Assembly: GCA_031359995.1 (NCBI GenBank)
Contig: JANMAT010000213.1
Location: 1 to 64,000, forward strand
Origin: JANMAT01 sp031359995
GTDB taxonomy: Bacteria; Actinomycetota; Acidimicrobiia; Acidimicrobiales; Ilumatobacteraceae
Direction: 5' to 3'
Length of the DNA: 64,000 bases
Shown: one piece after another, positions 34,390-43,991 of the stretch
How the letters are laid out: every line of letters begins with the position of its first letter
Position numbering within the stretch: the stretch's first letter is position 1
Notes under the pieces: model-generated
What the model saw: only the letters and a program-made list of their open reading frames with translations
Database searches by the model: none
Told to the model about the DNA's origin: nothing
Position numbers and translations under genes: made by a program

Positions 34390-35694
34390 GAGGCGGCCGG
34401 TGGCCTTCACGTGGAGGTAGGCGTCGGCCAGCTCGGGGGCCAGGCGACCGGGCAGGGCGTCGACCACGGTGGCCCCCGCGGCGCGCAACAGGTGCACCGA
34501 CCGTCGCCGTCGCTCCAGCGTGGCCAAAGCCGCGGCGCGTATGTGGGCGTCGATCGGCTCGACCACCGGCCGGGTGGCCAGCCGAACGACCTCGGGGTCG
34601 CGCACGGCCCCGACGAGCACCAGGTGGTGGCGCAGCACGATCGGCAACGCCGGTAGCAACGTCTCGGTGATGGACGCGTCGGCCAGCTCGGTGAGCACCA
34701 CGAGCAGCGCCCGGCGGCGGAAGCGGGCCACGGCATGCATGAACGCACCTTGGAAGTCGCTCTCGGCCAGCGCCGGCTCCAGGTCGTAGAGCGCGGCGGT
34801 GACGGCACCGAGCTGCGACCGCTGCGCCGACGGCGGCACGACGGCGCGCACCTCACGGTCGAAGGCGACGAGCCCCGTGCGGTCGCCGAGCCGCGTCGCC
34901 ACCGCGGTCAGCATCATCGCCGCGTCCATGGCGTGCTCCACACGCGGCACGCCCGCCACCTGCGCCGCCATCGTCCGGCCGTTGTCGAGCAGCACGAGCA
35001 CGTGTTGGTTGCGCTCGGCCCGATAGGCGCGCACGATGGGCCGGTCGAGCCGCGCCGTAGCCGACCAGTCGATGCGGCGGAACTCGTCGTCGGCGGTGTA
35101 CTCGCGCAGCTGCTCGAACTCGGTGCCCCCGCCCCGACCGCGCGCCGAGCGCAGCCCCACGTCGAGCACGCGGGCGCGGTTGATGCGCAGCTCGGCTTCG
35201 TCACGGCTCGGGAACGACGGCAGCACGCGCATCTCGCCCGGCAGGGCGCGCGTCGCCTGCCGGGCGGCCAGGCCGAGCGGCCCACGCACCCGCACCGTGA
35301 CGGCGGTCGGGGTGAAGCGACCCCGCCGCGTCGGGCGGATCGGCACGCTCACCGACGCGACGCTGGCCGCCGGCAGGTCGACCTGGAAGCGCCGCCGGGG
35401 CGCCTGCCACGACGGCGGCAACTCGTCGGCCACGCCGACGACCACCGGCCGCGTGGTCGGGTTGCCGACCGTCCACCCGACCGTGCCGGTGCCGTTCATG
35501 GCCAACGCACCGGGTAGCTCGCGCACCACGGTGATGCGCGCCGGTCGCACGGCGGCGGCCCAGTCGGCCACCAGCAGGAGCAGGAGCAGCAGGTCGACGA
35601 CCCAGAACGCGAACCACGTGCCGAACGGCGAGACGAGCAACGCCAGCGCGGTGACGAGCACCACGATCACGAAGCGGCGCGTGGGGACGGGCAC
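34387..35694 (-). CDS. DUF58 domain protein (MoxR-associated)
   Basis: A 435-aa protein. Two hydrophobic segments at the N terminus (residues about 8-45, including LLLLLLLVADW) anchor it; then a beta-rich region and a DUF58/von Willebrand A-like domain with REYTADDEFRRIDWSATARLDRPIVRAY and a VLVLLDNGRTM strand in place of the canonical DxSxS metal site. The family acts with MoxR-type AAA ATPases, probably in assembly or maturation of envelope complexes. GTG 35694 starts 2 nt after the MoxR stop. Confidence 0.87.
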   Translation of the reverse strand: MPVPTRRFVIVVLVTALALLVSPFGTWFAFWVVDLLLLLLLVADWAAAVRPARITVVRELPGALAMNGTGTVGWTVGNPTTRPVVVGVADELPPSWQAPRRRFQVDLPAASVASVSVPIRPTRRGRFTPTAVTVRVRGPLGLAARQATRALPGEMRVLPSFPSRDEAELRINRARVLDVGLRSARGRGGGTEFEQLREYTADDEFRRIDWSATARLDRPIVRAYRAERNQHVLVLLDNGRTMAAQVAGVPRVEHAMDAAMMLTAVATRLGDRTGLVAFDREVRAVVPPSAQRSQLGAVTAALYDLEPALAESDFQGAFMHAVARFRRRALLVVLTELADASITETLLPALPIVLRHHLVLVGAVRDPEVVRLATRPVVEPIDAHIRAAALATLERRRRSVHLLRAAGATVVDALPGRLAPELADAYLHVKATGRL

Positions 35695-35696
35695 GG

Positions 35697-36715
<1,019 letters not shown>

Positions 36716-36719
<4 letters not shown>

Positions 36720-37825
36720 GAGACCTCCTGGCAGAGCTGGTCGAGGCGGTGGGCCAGCCCGACGAGCGCGTCGTCGTCGACCAGCACCGGTCCGTCGAGC
36801 AGGGCGGTGACGGTACCGGACGGGGCGCCCGTACGGGCGGACACGAGATCGTCGAGCACGGCGGTCGGGGTGTCCGACGCGACGCCCAGCCGCTCGCACA
36901 GCCGGCGGCGGCCGTCGCCGCGCAGCACGGTGGCGCTGTGGTCGACGTGGCGGGAGCGCGAGGCGAGCGCGCCGGTGGCCAGCACCAGCTCGGAGCCGGG
37001 CACGACCACGGGGTCGTGCTCGCTCACCGGCGCACCGAGCCGCCGCGACCGCCACCACGCGAGAGCCAGGAACGCCACCACCAGTTGGGCCAGCAGCATC
37101 CACACGCGCCGGGGCACGAGCTCGGTGAGCGTCTTGTCGCCGGCCAGCACCTCGCCCTGCAGGAACACGACCGTGCCCCGCTCGTCGCGGTCGAGCAACG
37201 CCAGGGCCAGGGCGGCGTTGTCGGCCTCGGCCAGCTGGCGGTTCAGGAAGGGCGACGAGCCGCCCAGCGCGGTGACCCGACCCTGGCCCTGCGCCCGTTC
37301 GACCACGAACGCCCGTCGATCGGTACCGAAGCAGCCCCGGTCGTCGGGGCCGATGGGATAGGCGAGGTCGTCCTCGAGCGACAGCAGGTCGAGCCCGTCG
37401 ACGGCGGCGAGCACGCCGATGGTGCACGCCTGCCGGGGCCACGACCCGAAGGCGGCGCCGGCCCCGCCGTCGCGATCGGCGCCGGGGTGCAGCGCCGAGG
37501 TCGGGTCCGACACGACGAGGGAACCGCCGCCGTCGACGAAGGCCAGCAGCGCCTGGCGTTGCTCGGCACCCAGGTCGTCGCTCAGCACGAGCACGGTGGC
37601 CGCGTCACCGACGGCGGGCACCTGTGGGGTGACCTGCACCACCAGGCCGCGGTCGCGCAGCAGCGTCGCCATGGCCTTCGTACCGTCCTCGGCGGCCGAG
37701 CCGGGGTCGAGCGCGGTGGTCGCCCGCCCTTGCCGCCGCGAGCCGAAGGCGGCTGCCACGGCCGCCAGCAGCAGGATCACGACCACGGCGACGGCACCGG
37801 CGCGCCGGCGCCGCGGGGAGCTCAT
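36716..37825 (-). CDS. DUF4350 domain membrane protein
   Basis: A 369-aa protein with an N-terminal transmembrane helix (AVAVVVILLLAAVAAAF), an external DUF4350 domain of about 200 residues that resembles a class I glutamine amidotransferase-like fold (VLVLSDDLGAEQRQALLAFVDGGGSLVVSD), a second transmembrane helix (VWMLLAQLVVAFLALAWW) and a cytoplasmic tail. Known only as part of the MoxR-DUF58-DUF4129 neighbourhood. Its ATG overlaps the DUF4129 stop (ATGA at 37822). Confidence 0.82.
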
Positions 37826-38472
37826 CGGGGCTTTCCGCGACCGGTGGCGTCGACGGCGCGGTCGAGCTCGTCGAGGGCGGCCACGTCGGCCGGCCCGGCC
37901 GGCTCGTCGCCGTACACGACGCGTTCGAAGGTGTCGGCGACCCCGTCGAACGTTGCCCCGAGCTCGGGCACCCGCTCAGCGACCTGCTGGCGCTCGTCGC
38001 CGGTCGTGCGGCCGGGTACGGCATCGAGGGTGCCCCGGTCGGCCAGGTCGGCGACCACGGCCCGGTAGCGGCAGCGCAAGGCCTCGCGCCAGCGGCCGGC
38101 GGCGGCGTGGTCGGCGGCCTCGGCCCGCCACTCGTCGGCCGGTCGATCGACCCGCAGGCTGATGGTGGTCTCCTCGGCGCCGTCGGCGGCGCCGGTGGGT
38201 GACCGCCGGGCCCGCCGCACCCCCCAGACGATCAGCAGCACCAACCCGGCCAGCGCGGCCAGCACCACGATCCAACCGACCACCGCGCCGGCGGCCCCGC
38301 CGCGGCCACCGAAGTTCAGCAGGTCGAGCAACCCGGCCAACCGGCGACCGAGCCACTCGAGCCCACGCTGCAGGAACGGTTTGGTCGGCGACCGGTACTC
38401 CTTGCCGGCGAGGATCTCGGCTGCCCGCCGGCGGGCGTCGTCGGGGTCGATCGGGTCAGTGCGTGACAGCAC
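37822..38472 (-). CDS. DUF4129 domain protein
   Basis: A 216-aa protein with one transmembrane helix (AVVGWIVVLAALAGLVLLIVW) and a C-terminal DUF4129 domain (about 135-205) recognisable by WREALRCRYRAVVADLADRG and the downstream FDGVADTFERVVYGDEPA, which carry the conserved Arg and Tyr-Gly of the family. The family often accompanies transglutaminase-like or MoxR clusters. GTG 38472 overlaps the end of the upstream membrane protein gene by 17 bp. Confidence 0.8.
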   Translation of the reverse strand: MLSRTDPIDPDDARRRAAEILAGKEYRSPTKPFLQRGLEWLGRRLAGLLDLLNFGGRGGAAGAVVGWIVVLAALAGLVLLIVWGVRRARRSPTGAADGAEETTISLRVDRPADEWRAEAADHAAAGRWREALRCRYRAVVADLADRGTLDAVPGRTTGDERQQVAERVPELGATFDGVADTFERVVYGDEPAGPADVAALDELDRAVDATGRGKPR

Positions 38473-39379
38473 GGCGCGCTCCGGTCGAGGGGAACGCCAG
38501 CTCGGCGTCGAGCTGCAGGTCGAGGCCCTCGCTGCGCACGCGCAGGTCGAGGTAGGCCAGCGCGGCGGCGGTGGCGGTGAGGGGCACGGCCACCAGCACC
38601 TGCAGCTGCTGGGCCAGCGGGCGCAGGGCCCACTCGAAGCGCGTGAGCGGGCCGATGGCCAGCGCCAGCGGCAAGGCCGAGAACGCCAGGCCCAGCATCG
38701 ACGCCACCAGCCCCGAGGCGAGGCCCACACCGAGCATCGGCCAGAACCGTCGGCGACCGAGCCGCCACGAGCGCCGCAGGCCGGCGATGGGGCCCAGGCC
38801 CTCGATGGCGATGGCCGGGGTGGCCACGAGGAACAGCGTCATCACCACGAGCGGGCCGACCACGGTGCAGCCGGTGATCAACAGGAAGGCGTGACCCAGC
38901 AGCCAGGCGGCGGCGATGGCCGGGTAGCGCCGCCCGGCCAGGCGCAGCGCCGCCGAGGCCGTCAACGGGTTGCCCAGGCGCTCGGCCGTGACGACGTGGG
39001 CGATGGCTCCCGCCGCCAGTTGAGCGGCCAGCCCGGCCAGCACCGCCAGCACCAGCGCCACCGCCACGTCCTCGCCCTGCCCGAGGGCGCCGGCCGACAA
39101 CGGCCCGGGTTGCAGCCCCACGCAGGCCGAGCCCGAACGGCACGCCAGCATCGACAGCAGCTGCACCGGCAGCGTCGCCACCAGGGTGAGGGTCACCACG
39201 GTGGCGACCCGTCGCCGCCAGAACGAGGCGGCCTGGTCGACGATCTCGAACGTGGCCAGGGACCGCAGGTCGGCGGTGCGGGCCGCCGTCGAGGGGACGG
39301 GTCGGTAGATGCCGGCGCGGGGCACGGGGGTCGGCCCGTCGATCCCCTCCGGGCTCTCCGGCCTCGCCCACGGTTGCAC
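38456..39379 (-). CDS. Polytopic membrane protein heading the MoxR/DUF58 operon
   Basis: A 307-aa protein with about six hydrophobic segments after a 50-residue soluble head. The middle (AIAIEGLGPIAGLRRSWRLGRRRFWPMLGVGL) resembles the membrane domain found in glycerophosphodiester phosphodiesterase-associated and DUF975-like proteins, but I do not assign a function. It is the first gene of the five-gene minus-strand operon with DUF4129, DUF4350, MoxR and DUF58. GTG 39379 has a CAGAAT hexamer 6 nt upstream. Confidence 0.7.
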   Translation of the reverse strand: MQPWARPESPEGIDGPTPVPRAGIYRPVPSTAARTADLRSLATFEIVDQAASFWRRRVATVVTLTLVATLPVQLLSMLACRSGSACVGLQPGPLSAGALGQGEDVAVALVLAVLAGLAAQLAAGAIAHVVTAERLGNPLTASAALRLAGRRYPAIAAAWLLGHAFLLITGCTVVGPLVVMTLFLVATPAIAIEGLGPIAGLRRSWRLGRRRFWPMLGVGLASGLVASMLGLAFSALPLALAIGPLTRFEWALRPLAQQLQVLVAVPLTATAAALAYLDLRVRSEGLDLQLDAELAFPSTGARRAVTH

Positions 39380-39557
39380 GGCTGCATTCTGTCGGGCTGC
39401 GGGACGGCGCGTCGCGACCCTTCTGGGGGGCGACCCTCCCGACGACGGGTAGGTGCTGGCACTTTTGGCGCCCGGTCACCCGTCTGAGAAAGCGTTGAGA
39501 CCCAGTCGGTACGACGCCTGGGAACCACCACCACAACCGACAGAGACGAGCAGGGCG

Positions 39558-41667
39558 ATGCTCACCCGCAGGCAGTTCATCGCGTTCGCGGCCGGGACAG
39601 GGGTCCTGGCCATCGTGCCCGGCAGTGTCCGGTCACACGGGCGGCGGCCGTCGCCCTACCAGGGGGCGACACCGGCCTCGACCCGAGGGCCATCCCCAAG
39701 TACGTGACCGACCTGGTGCAGCCACCGGTGGTGCCCCGTCGGGCCATCACGGTCGCCGGGGTCCACCTGTACGACATCGGGGCGCGTCCCGTCGCGCAGC
39801 AGATGCTCCCACCCGGGCTGCCCCGCACGCCGATCCGGGCCTACGGGCCGGCCGACGACGCCGTGGCGTTCACCACGCCGGCCGCCACCATCGTGGCCAC
39901 GGCCGATGTCCCGGTTCGGGTGCGCTGGCGCAACCAGCTCGTGGACGCGTCCGGCCGGTTCGTCCCCCACCTCCTCCCGGTGGATCCCAGCCTGCACTGG
40001 GCCAACCCGGCGGGGCCGCCCGACTCCCGCCCGTCGTTCTCGTCGACGCCGGGCTCCTACCGTGGACCGGTCCCGCTCGTCACGCACGTCCACGGTGCCC
40101 ACACCTCGCCCGACAGCGACGGGGACCCCGAGTCGTGGGTGCTTCCCGACGCGCTCGACATCCCGGCGGGCTACGCCCGGCGGGGCTCGCGCTTCGACCA
40201 GTTCGACCGCACGAACACCGTGGCCGGCTCGGCCGTGTTCCACGACGACAACGACCAACGGGCCACGTTGCTCTGGTACCACGACCACACGCTGGGGCTC
40301 ACGCGGCTGAACGTGTACGCCGGGCTCGCCGGGCTGTTCATCGGGCGCTGTCCTACCCCGACACGCGGGCCTTCTTCGACGGGGGCACGGCGCTCGACTA
40401 CCTGCCGACCAACGGGTCGTCGCTGTCGCCCATCTGGAACCCCGAGTTCTTCGCCAACACGATGACCGTGAACGGGCACACCCGGCCCCGGGCCACGCTG
40501 GAAGCCCGGCGCCATCGGCTCCGGCTGCTGAACGGCTGCAACTCCCGGTTCCTGCTGCTCAAGCTCATCCGCACCGACCCACTGACCCTGGCGTCCGATC
40601 AGCCGACGCCCGGCGACGTCGCCCTGCACCTCATCGGCGGTGACGGCGGCCTCGCGCCGGGCACCGAGGAGTGGCAGATCCACAACTTCACGATGGACGC
40701 CCACCCGATCCACGTGCACCTCGTGACGTTCGAGGTGATCGAGCGCCAGCGGCTCGAGGTCGGACCCGACGGCAAGCCCCACCCGCGCACCGTGCCCGGC
40801 ACGAGCCGACCGCCCGACGCCTGGGAGGCCGGACGCAAGGACATGGTCGTGGCCTACCCCGGCGAGGTCACGCGGCTGAAGGCGACGTACGACTACCCCG
40901 GCCGCTCCACCTGGCACTGCCACATCGTCGAGCACGAGGACAACGAGATGATGCGCCCGTTCGACGTCACGGTGGTGCCGTCGGTCGACCTCGGTGAAGC
41001 GGCCGAGTACGCGCTGCTCGCCCTGGGCGGCGCGAACCTGGCCGTCACCTCGGCGTCCGTGCAGGGCAACGTCGGCGCCGGGCCGCGCACGGTTCAACAG
41101 CTCCGCGACATCGCGGTGTCGCGTTCGCTGTTCACCGACCCGACGGCGCGCGTCGATCGCAGCCAGGGTGTGGCGGCGCGCGGGGGCGTGAACGTCCGCC
41201 CGCTCACCGTCGCCGCCGACGCGGCACGCGCCGCGTCGGCACGCGCTGCGGCCCTGCCGGTCTCCACGCGCCTCGGCGTCGTCAACCGCACGACGACGCT
41301 GGGCCGGGCCACGCGGCGAACCGTCGCGTCGCTGAGGTCGCTCGAACTGGCCGGAACGAGCACGCTGACGCTGCGGGGCGGGCCCACCGACGAGTTCGTG
41401 CTCAACGTGAGCGGCAACGTGAAGCTGAGCGGCTCGGCCGCCATCGTGCTCGACGGTGTGCTCGCCGCCAACGTGCTCGTCAACGTGCCCGGCACCGGGC
41501 GGGAGGTGAAGGTCGCCGACGCCGCCCGCGCCGTCGGCACGATCCTGAACCCGTACGGGTCGCTCCGGATGGCCGGTGGCACGCTCACGGGCGCGGCCCT
41601 CGTGGGCGCGGCCTTCGTGGGCGGCGAGGTGAACATCAGCGGCGGGGCGCGGATCGCCCGCTGCTGA
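39558..41667 (+). pseudogene. Multicopper oxidase with beta-solenoid-like C-terminal extension, frameshifted and internally deleted
   Basis: Three consecutive frames together spell a multicopper oxidase: a Tat-type signal (MLTRRQFIAFAAG, from 39558), then from about 39636 the N-terminal cupredoxin (GLDPRAIPKYV, THVHGAH, YHDHTLG), then from about 40350 the rest (RLLNGCNSRFLLLKL, DAHPIHVHLV, STWHCHIVEHEDNEMM). Each join corresponds to one missing base or an equivalent deletion. Compared with CotA-like enzymes about 30 residues are missing after AGLAGLFIGR and more than 100 between GGDGGL and TEEWQIHNF. All four copper motifs survive. After residue HEDNEMMRPFDV comes a 230-residue tail resembling choice-of-anchor A or ice-binding-type beta-solenoids. 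Decay is likeliest; an assembly fault is possible. Confidence 0.72.
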
Positions 41668-41689
41668 GTTCGCGGGCCACACTGCACCG

Positions 41690-42460
41690 GTGAGCAACGT
41701 GCCACCCACCGGGTTCGGCCCCGGCACGTACGGCGCCTCGTTCGCCGACGTCTACGACGACTGGTACGGGGCGCTCCCGGGCGGCGAGGCCGCCGTCGAC
41801 TTCCTGGCCGACGCCGCGGCGCGGGTGCACCCCCACCCCGTCCTGGAGCTGGGCATCGGCACCGGCCGTCTGGCGCTGCCGCTGGCCGCCCGGGGCCCGC
41901 AGGTGCACGGGGTCGACGCGGCCCCGGCCATGGTCGACATCCTGCGGGCCAAGCCGGGGGCCGATGCCTTGCACCTGACCACCGCCGACATGGCCGGCCC
42001 CGACCCCGCCGGACCGTTCGGCCTGGTCTTCGTGGCCGTGAACACGTTCTTCAACCTCGACACCGAGGCCGAGCAACGCCGCTGCCTGGCCAACGTGGCC
42101 GACCGCCTGGTGCCGGGCGGGCTGTTCGTGATCGAGGCGTTCGTGCCCGCCGCCGACCCCGACCGGGTCCGCGACCACGTGGGCATCTCCGCCCTGGCCC
42201 TCGATCGCCTCGTGCTGACCGCCACCCGGGAGGACCCGGCGGACCAGACCCTCACCGGCCAGCACGTCGAGCTGGTCGACGGCGCACCCGTCCGGCTGCG
42301 GCCGTGGCGGATACGCTGGGTCACACCGGCGCAGCTCGACGAGATGGCCGCCGCCGTCGGGTTGTCCCTGGTCGAGCGCTACGCGACGTGGTCCCGGGAA
42401 GCGTTTTCAGTGATATCTGCCCAACATGTCTCCGTGTTCTCGAAGGCCGACGTAGGCTGA
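41690..42460 (+). CDS. Class I SAM-dependent methyltransferase
   Basis: A 256-aa enzyme with motif I VLELGIGTGRLALPLA (about 51-66), an acidic residue after strand 2 (VHGVDAAPAMV), motif II around TADMAGPDPAGPFGLVFVAVNTFF and LVPGGLFVIEAF. The N-terminal YGASFADVYDDWYGAL is typical of small-molecule methyltransferases acting on sugars or aromatic compounds. Substrate unknown. GTG 41690 is 22 nt after the oxidase pseudogene; galT follows 8 nt downstream. Confidence 0.82.
   Translation: MSNVPPTGFGPGTYGASFADVYDDWYGALPGGEAAVDFLADAAARVHPHPVLELGIGTGRLALPLAARGPQVHGVDAAPAMVDILRAKPGADALHLTTADMAGPDPAGPFGLVFVAVNTFFNLDTEAEQRRCLANVADRLVPGGLFVIEAFVPAADPDRVRDHVGISALALDRLVLTATREDPADQTLTGQHVELVDGAPVRLRPWRIRWVTPAQLDEMAAAVGLSLVERYATWSREAFSVISAQHVSVFSKADVG
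42453..42458 (+). promoter_or_regulatory. -10 hexamer of galT
   Basis: TAGGCT, 10 nt before ATG 42469, overlapping the methyltransferase stop. Confidence 0.35.
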
Positions 42461-42468
42461 GCGACGCC

Positions 42469-43464
42469 ATGAGTCAGTTGCGCCTCAACCCCCTGAACGG
42501 ACGGTGGGTCACCGTCGTCGCCGAGCGCGCGCAGCGTCCCAGCGACTTCGCCCCCCGCACGGCCCAGGTCGAGGCCGACCCCGGTCGCCCGTGCCCGTTC
42601 TGCCCCGGCCACGAGGAAGCCACGCCGCCGGCGCTCGAGAGCTACGGACGCGACGGTCGGTGGGTCGTGCGTGTCGTACCCAACCTGTACCCGGCGTTCT
42701 TCGGTGACGACTCCATGGCCGTGCGGAACCTCGGCCCCGTCCACGTGCAGGCGGCGGCCAGTGGCATCCACGAGGTGCTGGTGTTCTCGCCCGAGCACGG
42801 CGAGACGTGGGCCGACCTCGACGACACCGATGCCGCCCTCGTCATGAGCGCCCTGCGCGACCGCCTCCGCGACCACGCCGGCATGCCGCACGTGCGCTAC
42901 ACCCAGGCCATCGTGAACCAGGGCCGTGAGGCCGGCGCGTCGCTGGCCCACCCGCACGGTCAGCTGCTCGGGGTGCCGTTCGTGCCGGGCGAGATCCTCG
43001 ACGAGGAGCGGGCCTTCGCCCGCTTCGATGGCGGCTGCATCCTGTGCACCACGGCTGAAGCCGAGCTGGCCGACGGCAGCCGCGTCGTCTACGCCGACGA
43101 CCACGCCGTCGTCGTGTGCCCGTTCTGGAGCGGCACGCCCTACGAGCTCCTCGTCATCCCCCGGGCCCACGACGCCCACCTGCAGGACTCCGACGACGAC
43201 ATCCTCGTCGCCGTGGGCCTGGCCCTGCGCAACGCCCTGAAGGGTCTGCGTGATGCGGTGGGCGACGTGGCCTACAACCTCGTGTTCCACACCGCACCGC
43301 ACCGTCACGACGGGCCGTTCCACTGGCACGTCCACGTGTGGCCGAAGCTCGTCACGACCGCCGGCTTCGAGATGGGCACCGGCGTGCTGATCAACATCAT
43401 GCCGCCGGAGCAGGCCGCGCAAGAGCTGCGCCACGCCGACGCCGCCACCACTCCCGCCGGCTGA
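42469..43464 (+). CDS. galT: Galactose-1-phosphate uridylyltransferase
   Basis: Swaps UMP between UDP-glucose and galactose-1-phosphate in the Leloir pathway. The 331-aa protein has the zinc pair CPFC (42-45), the catalytic HPHGQ (161-165; His163 would be uridylylated), a second CILC pair and the C-terminal FHWHVHVWPK. No galK or galE is nearby, so it could instead handle another sugar phosphate such as glucose-1-phosphate (some bacterial relatives are adenylyltransferases). A GH57 and glycogen genes lie downstream. Confidence 0.87.
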   Translation: MSQLRLNPLNGRWVTVVAERAQRPSDFAPRTAQVEADPGRPCPFCPGHEEATPPALESYGRDGRWVVRVVPNLYPAFFGDDSMAVRNLGPVHVQAAASGIHEVLVFSPEHGETWADLDDTDAALVMSALRDRLRDHAGMPHVRYTQAIVNQGREAGASLAHPHGQLLGVPFVPGEILDEERAFARFDGGCILCTTAEAELADGSRVVYADDHAVVVCPFWSGTPYELLVIPRAHDAHLQDSDDDILVAVGLALRNALKGLRDAVGDVAYNLVFHTAPHRHDGPFHWHVHVWPKLVTTAGFEMGTGVLINIMPPEQAAQELRHADAATTPAG

Positions 43465-43523
43465 AGCGCCTGTCACCGCCGCCCGGTGCAGCAATGTGCC
43501 GCGGTCGCGGTCATGCTGGGCGC

Positions 43524-43991
43524 ATGGCCCGGATCTACGTCTCCATCGTGCTCGATGCTCCACCGGAGCGCGTCTGGGAGATCGTCGAGCCCATCGAGAC
43601 CCATGTCGAGTGGATGGCCGACGCCACCGCCATCCGCTTCCACGGTGAGCAGACCCGCGGTGTGGGCACGCGCTTCGTGTGCACCACCCAGGTCGGCCCG
43701 ATGAAGACCGACGACGAGATGGAGATCACCTCGTGGGTGCCTGCCCGCGAGATGGGCGTGCGCCACCATGGCCTTGTCACCGGTACCGGCCGCTTCACCC
43801 TCACCCGCTCGGCTGACGGCGGCACGCTGTTCGCCTGGGAGGAAGACCTGCGGTTCCCGTGGTTCTTCGGCGGTCGCGTCGGTGAGGTGGTCGGCGGTCA
43901 GGTCGTGCTGAAGGCGATCTGGCGACGCAACCTGCGCGCCCTCAAGGCGCTGGTGGCCCGCCGGGTCGCGACGGCGGCCACGCCAGGTTGA
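43524..43991 (+). CDS. SRPBCC family protein
   Basis: A 155-aa protein of the START/Bet v 1-like polyketide cyclase fold. The opening IYVSIVLDAPPERVWEIVEPIE and the closing long helix (GGQVVLKAIWRRNLRALKAL) are typical of the SRPBCC superfamily, whose members bind hydrophobic ligands in a deep cavity. Ligand unknown. The ATG at 43524 has CATGCT 6 nt upstream. Its last 50 bp overlap the 3' end of the convergent GH57 gene. Confidence 0.8.
   Translation: MARIYVSIVLDAPPERVWEIVEPIETHVEWMADATAIRFHGEQTRGVGTRFVCTTQVGPMKTDDEMEITSWVPAREMGVRHHGLVTGTGRFTLTRSADGGTLFAWEEDLRFPWFFGGRVGEVVGGQVVLKAIWRRNLRALKALVARRVATAATPG

Noticed and set aside
40340..40360. Programmed frameshift in the multicopper oxidase
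   Set aside because: No slippery heptamer or downstream stem is evident, a second shift and missing segments are also needed, so decay or error is likelier.
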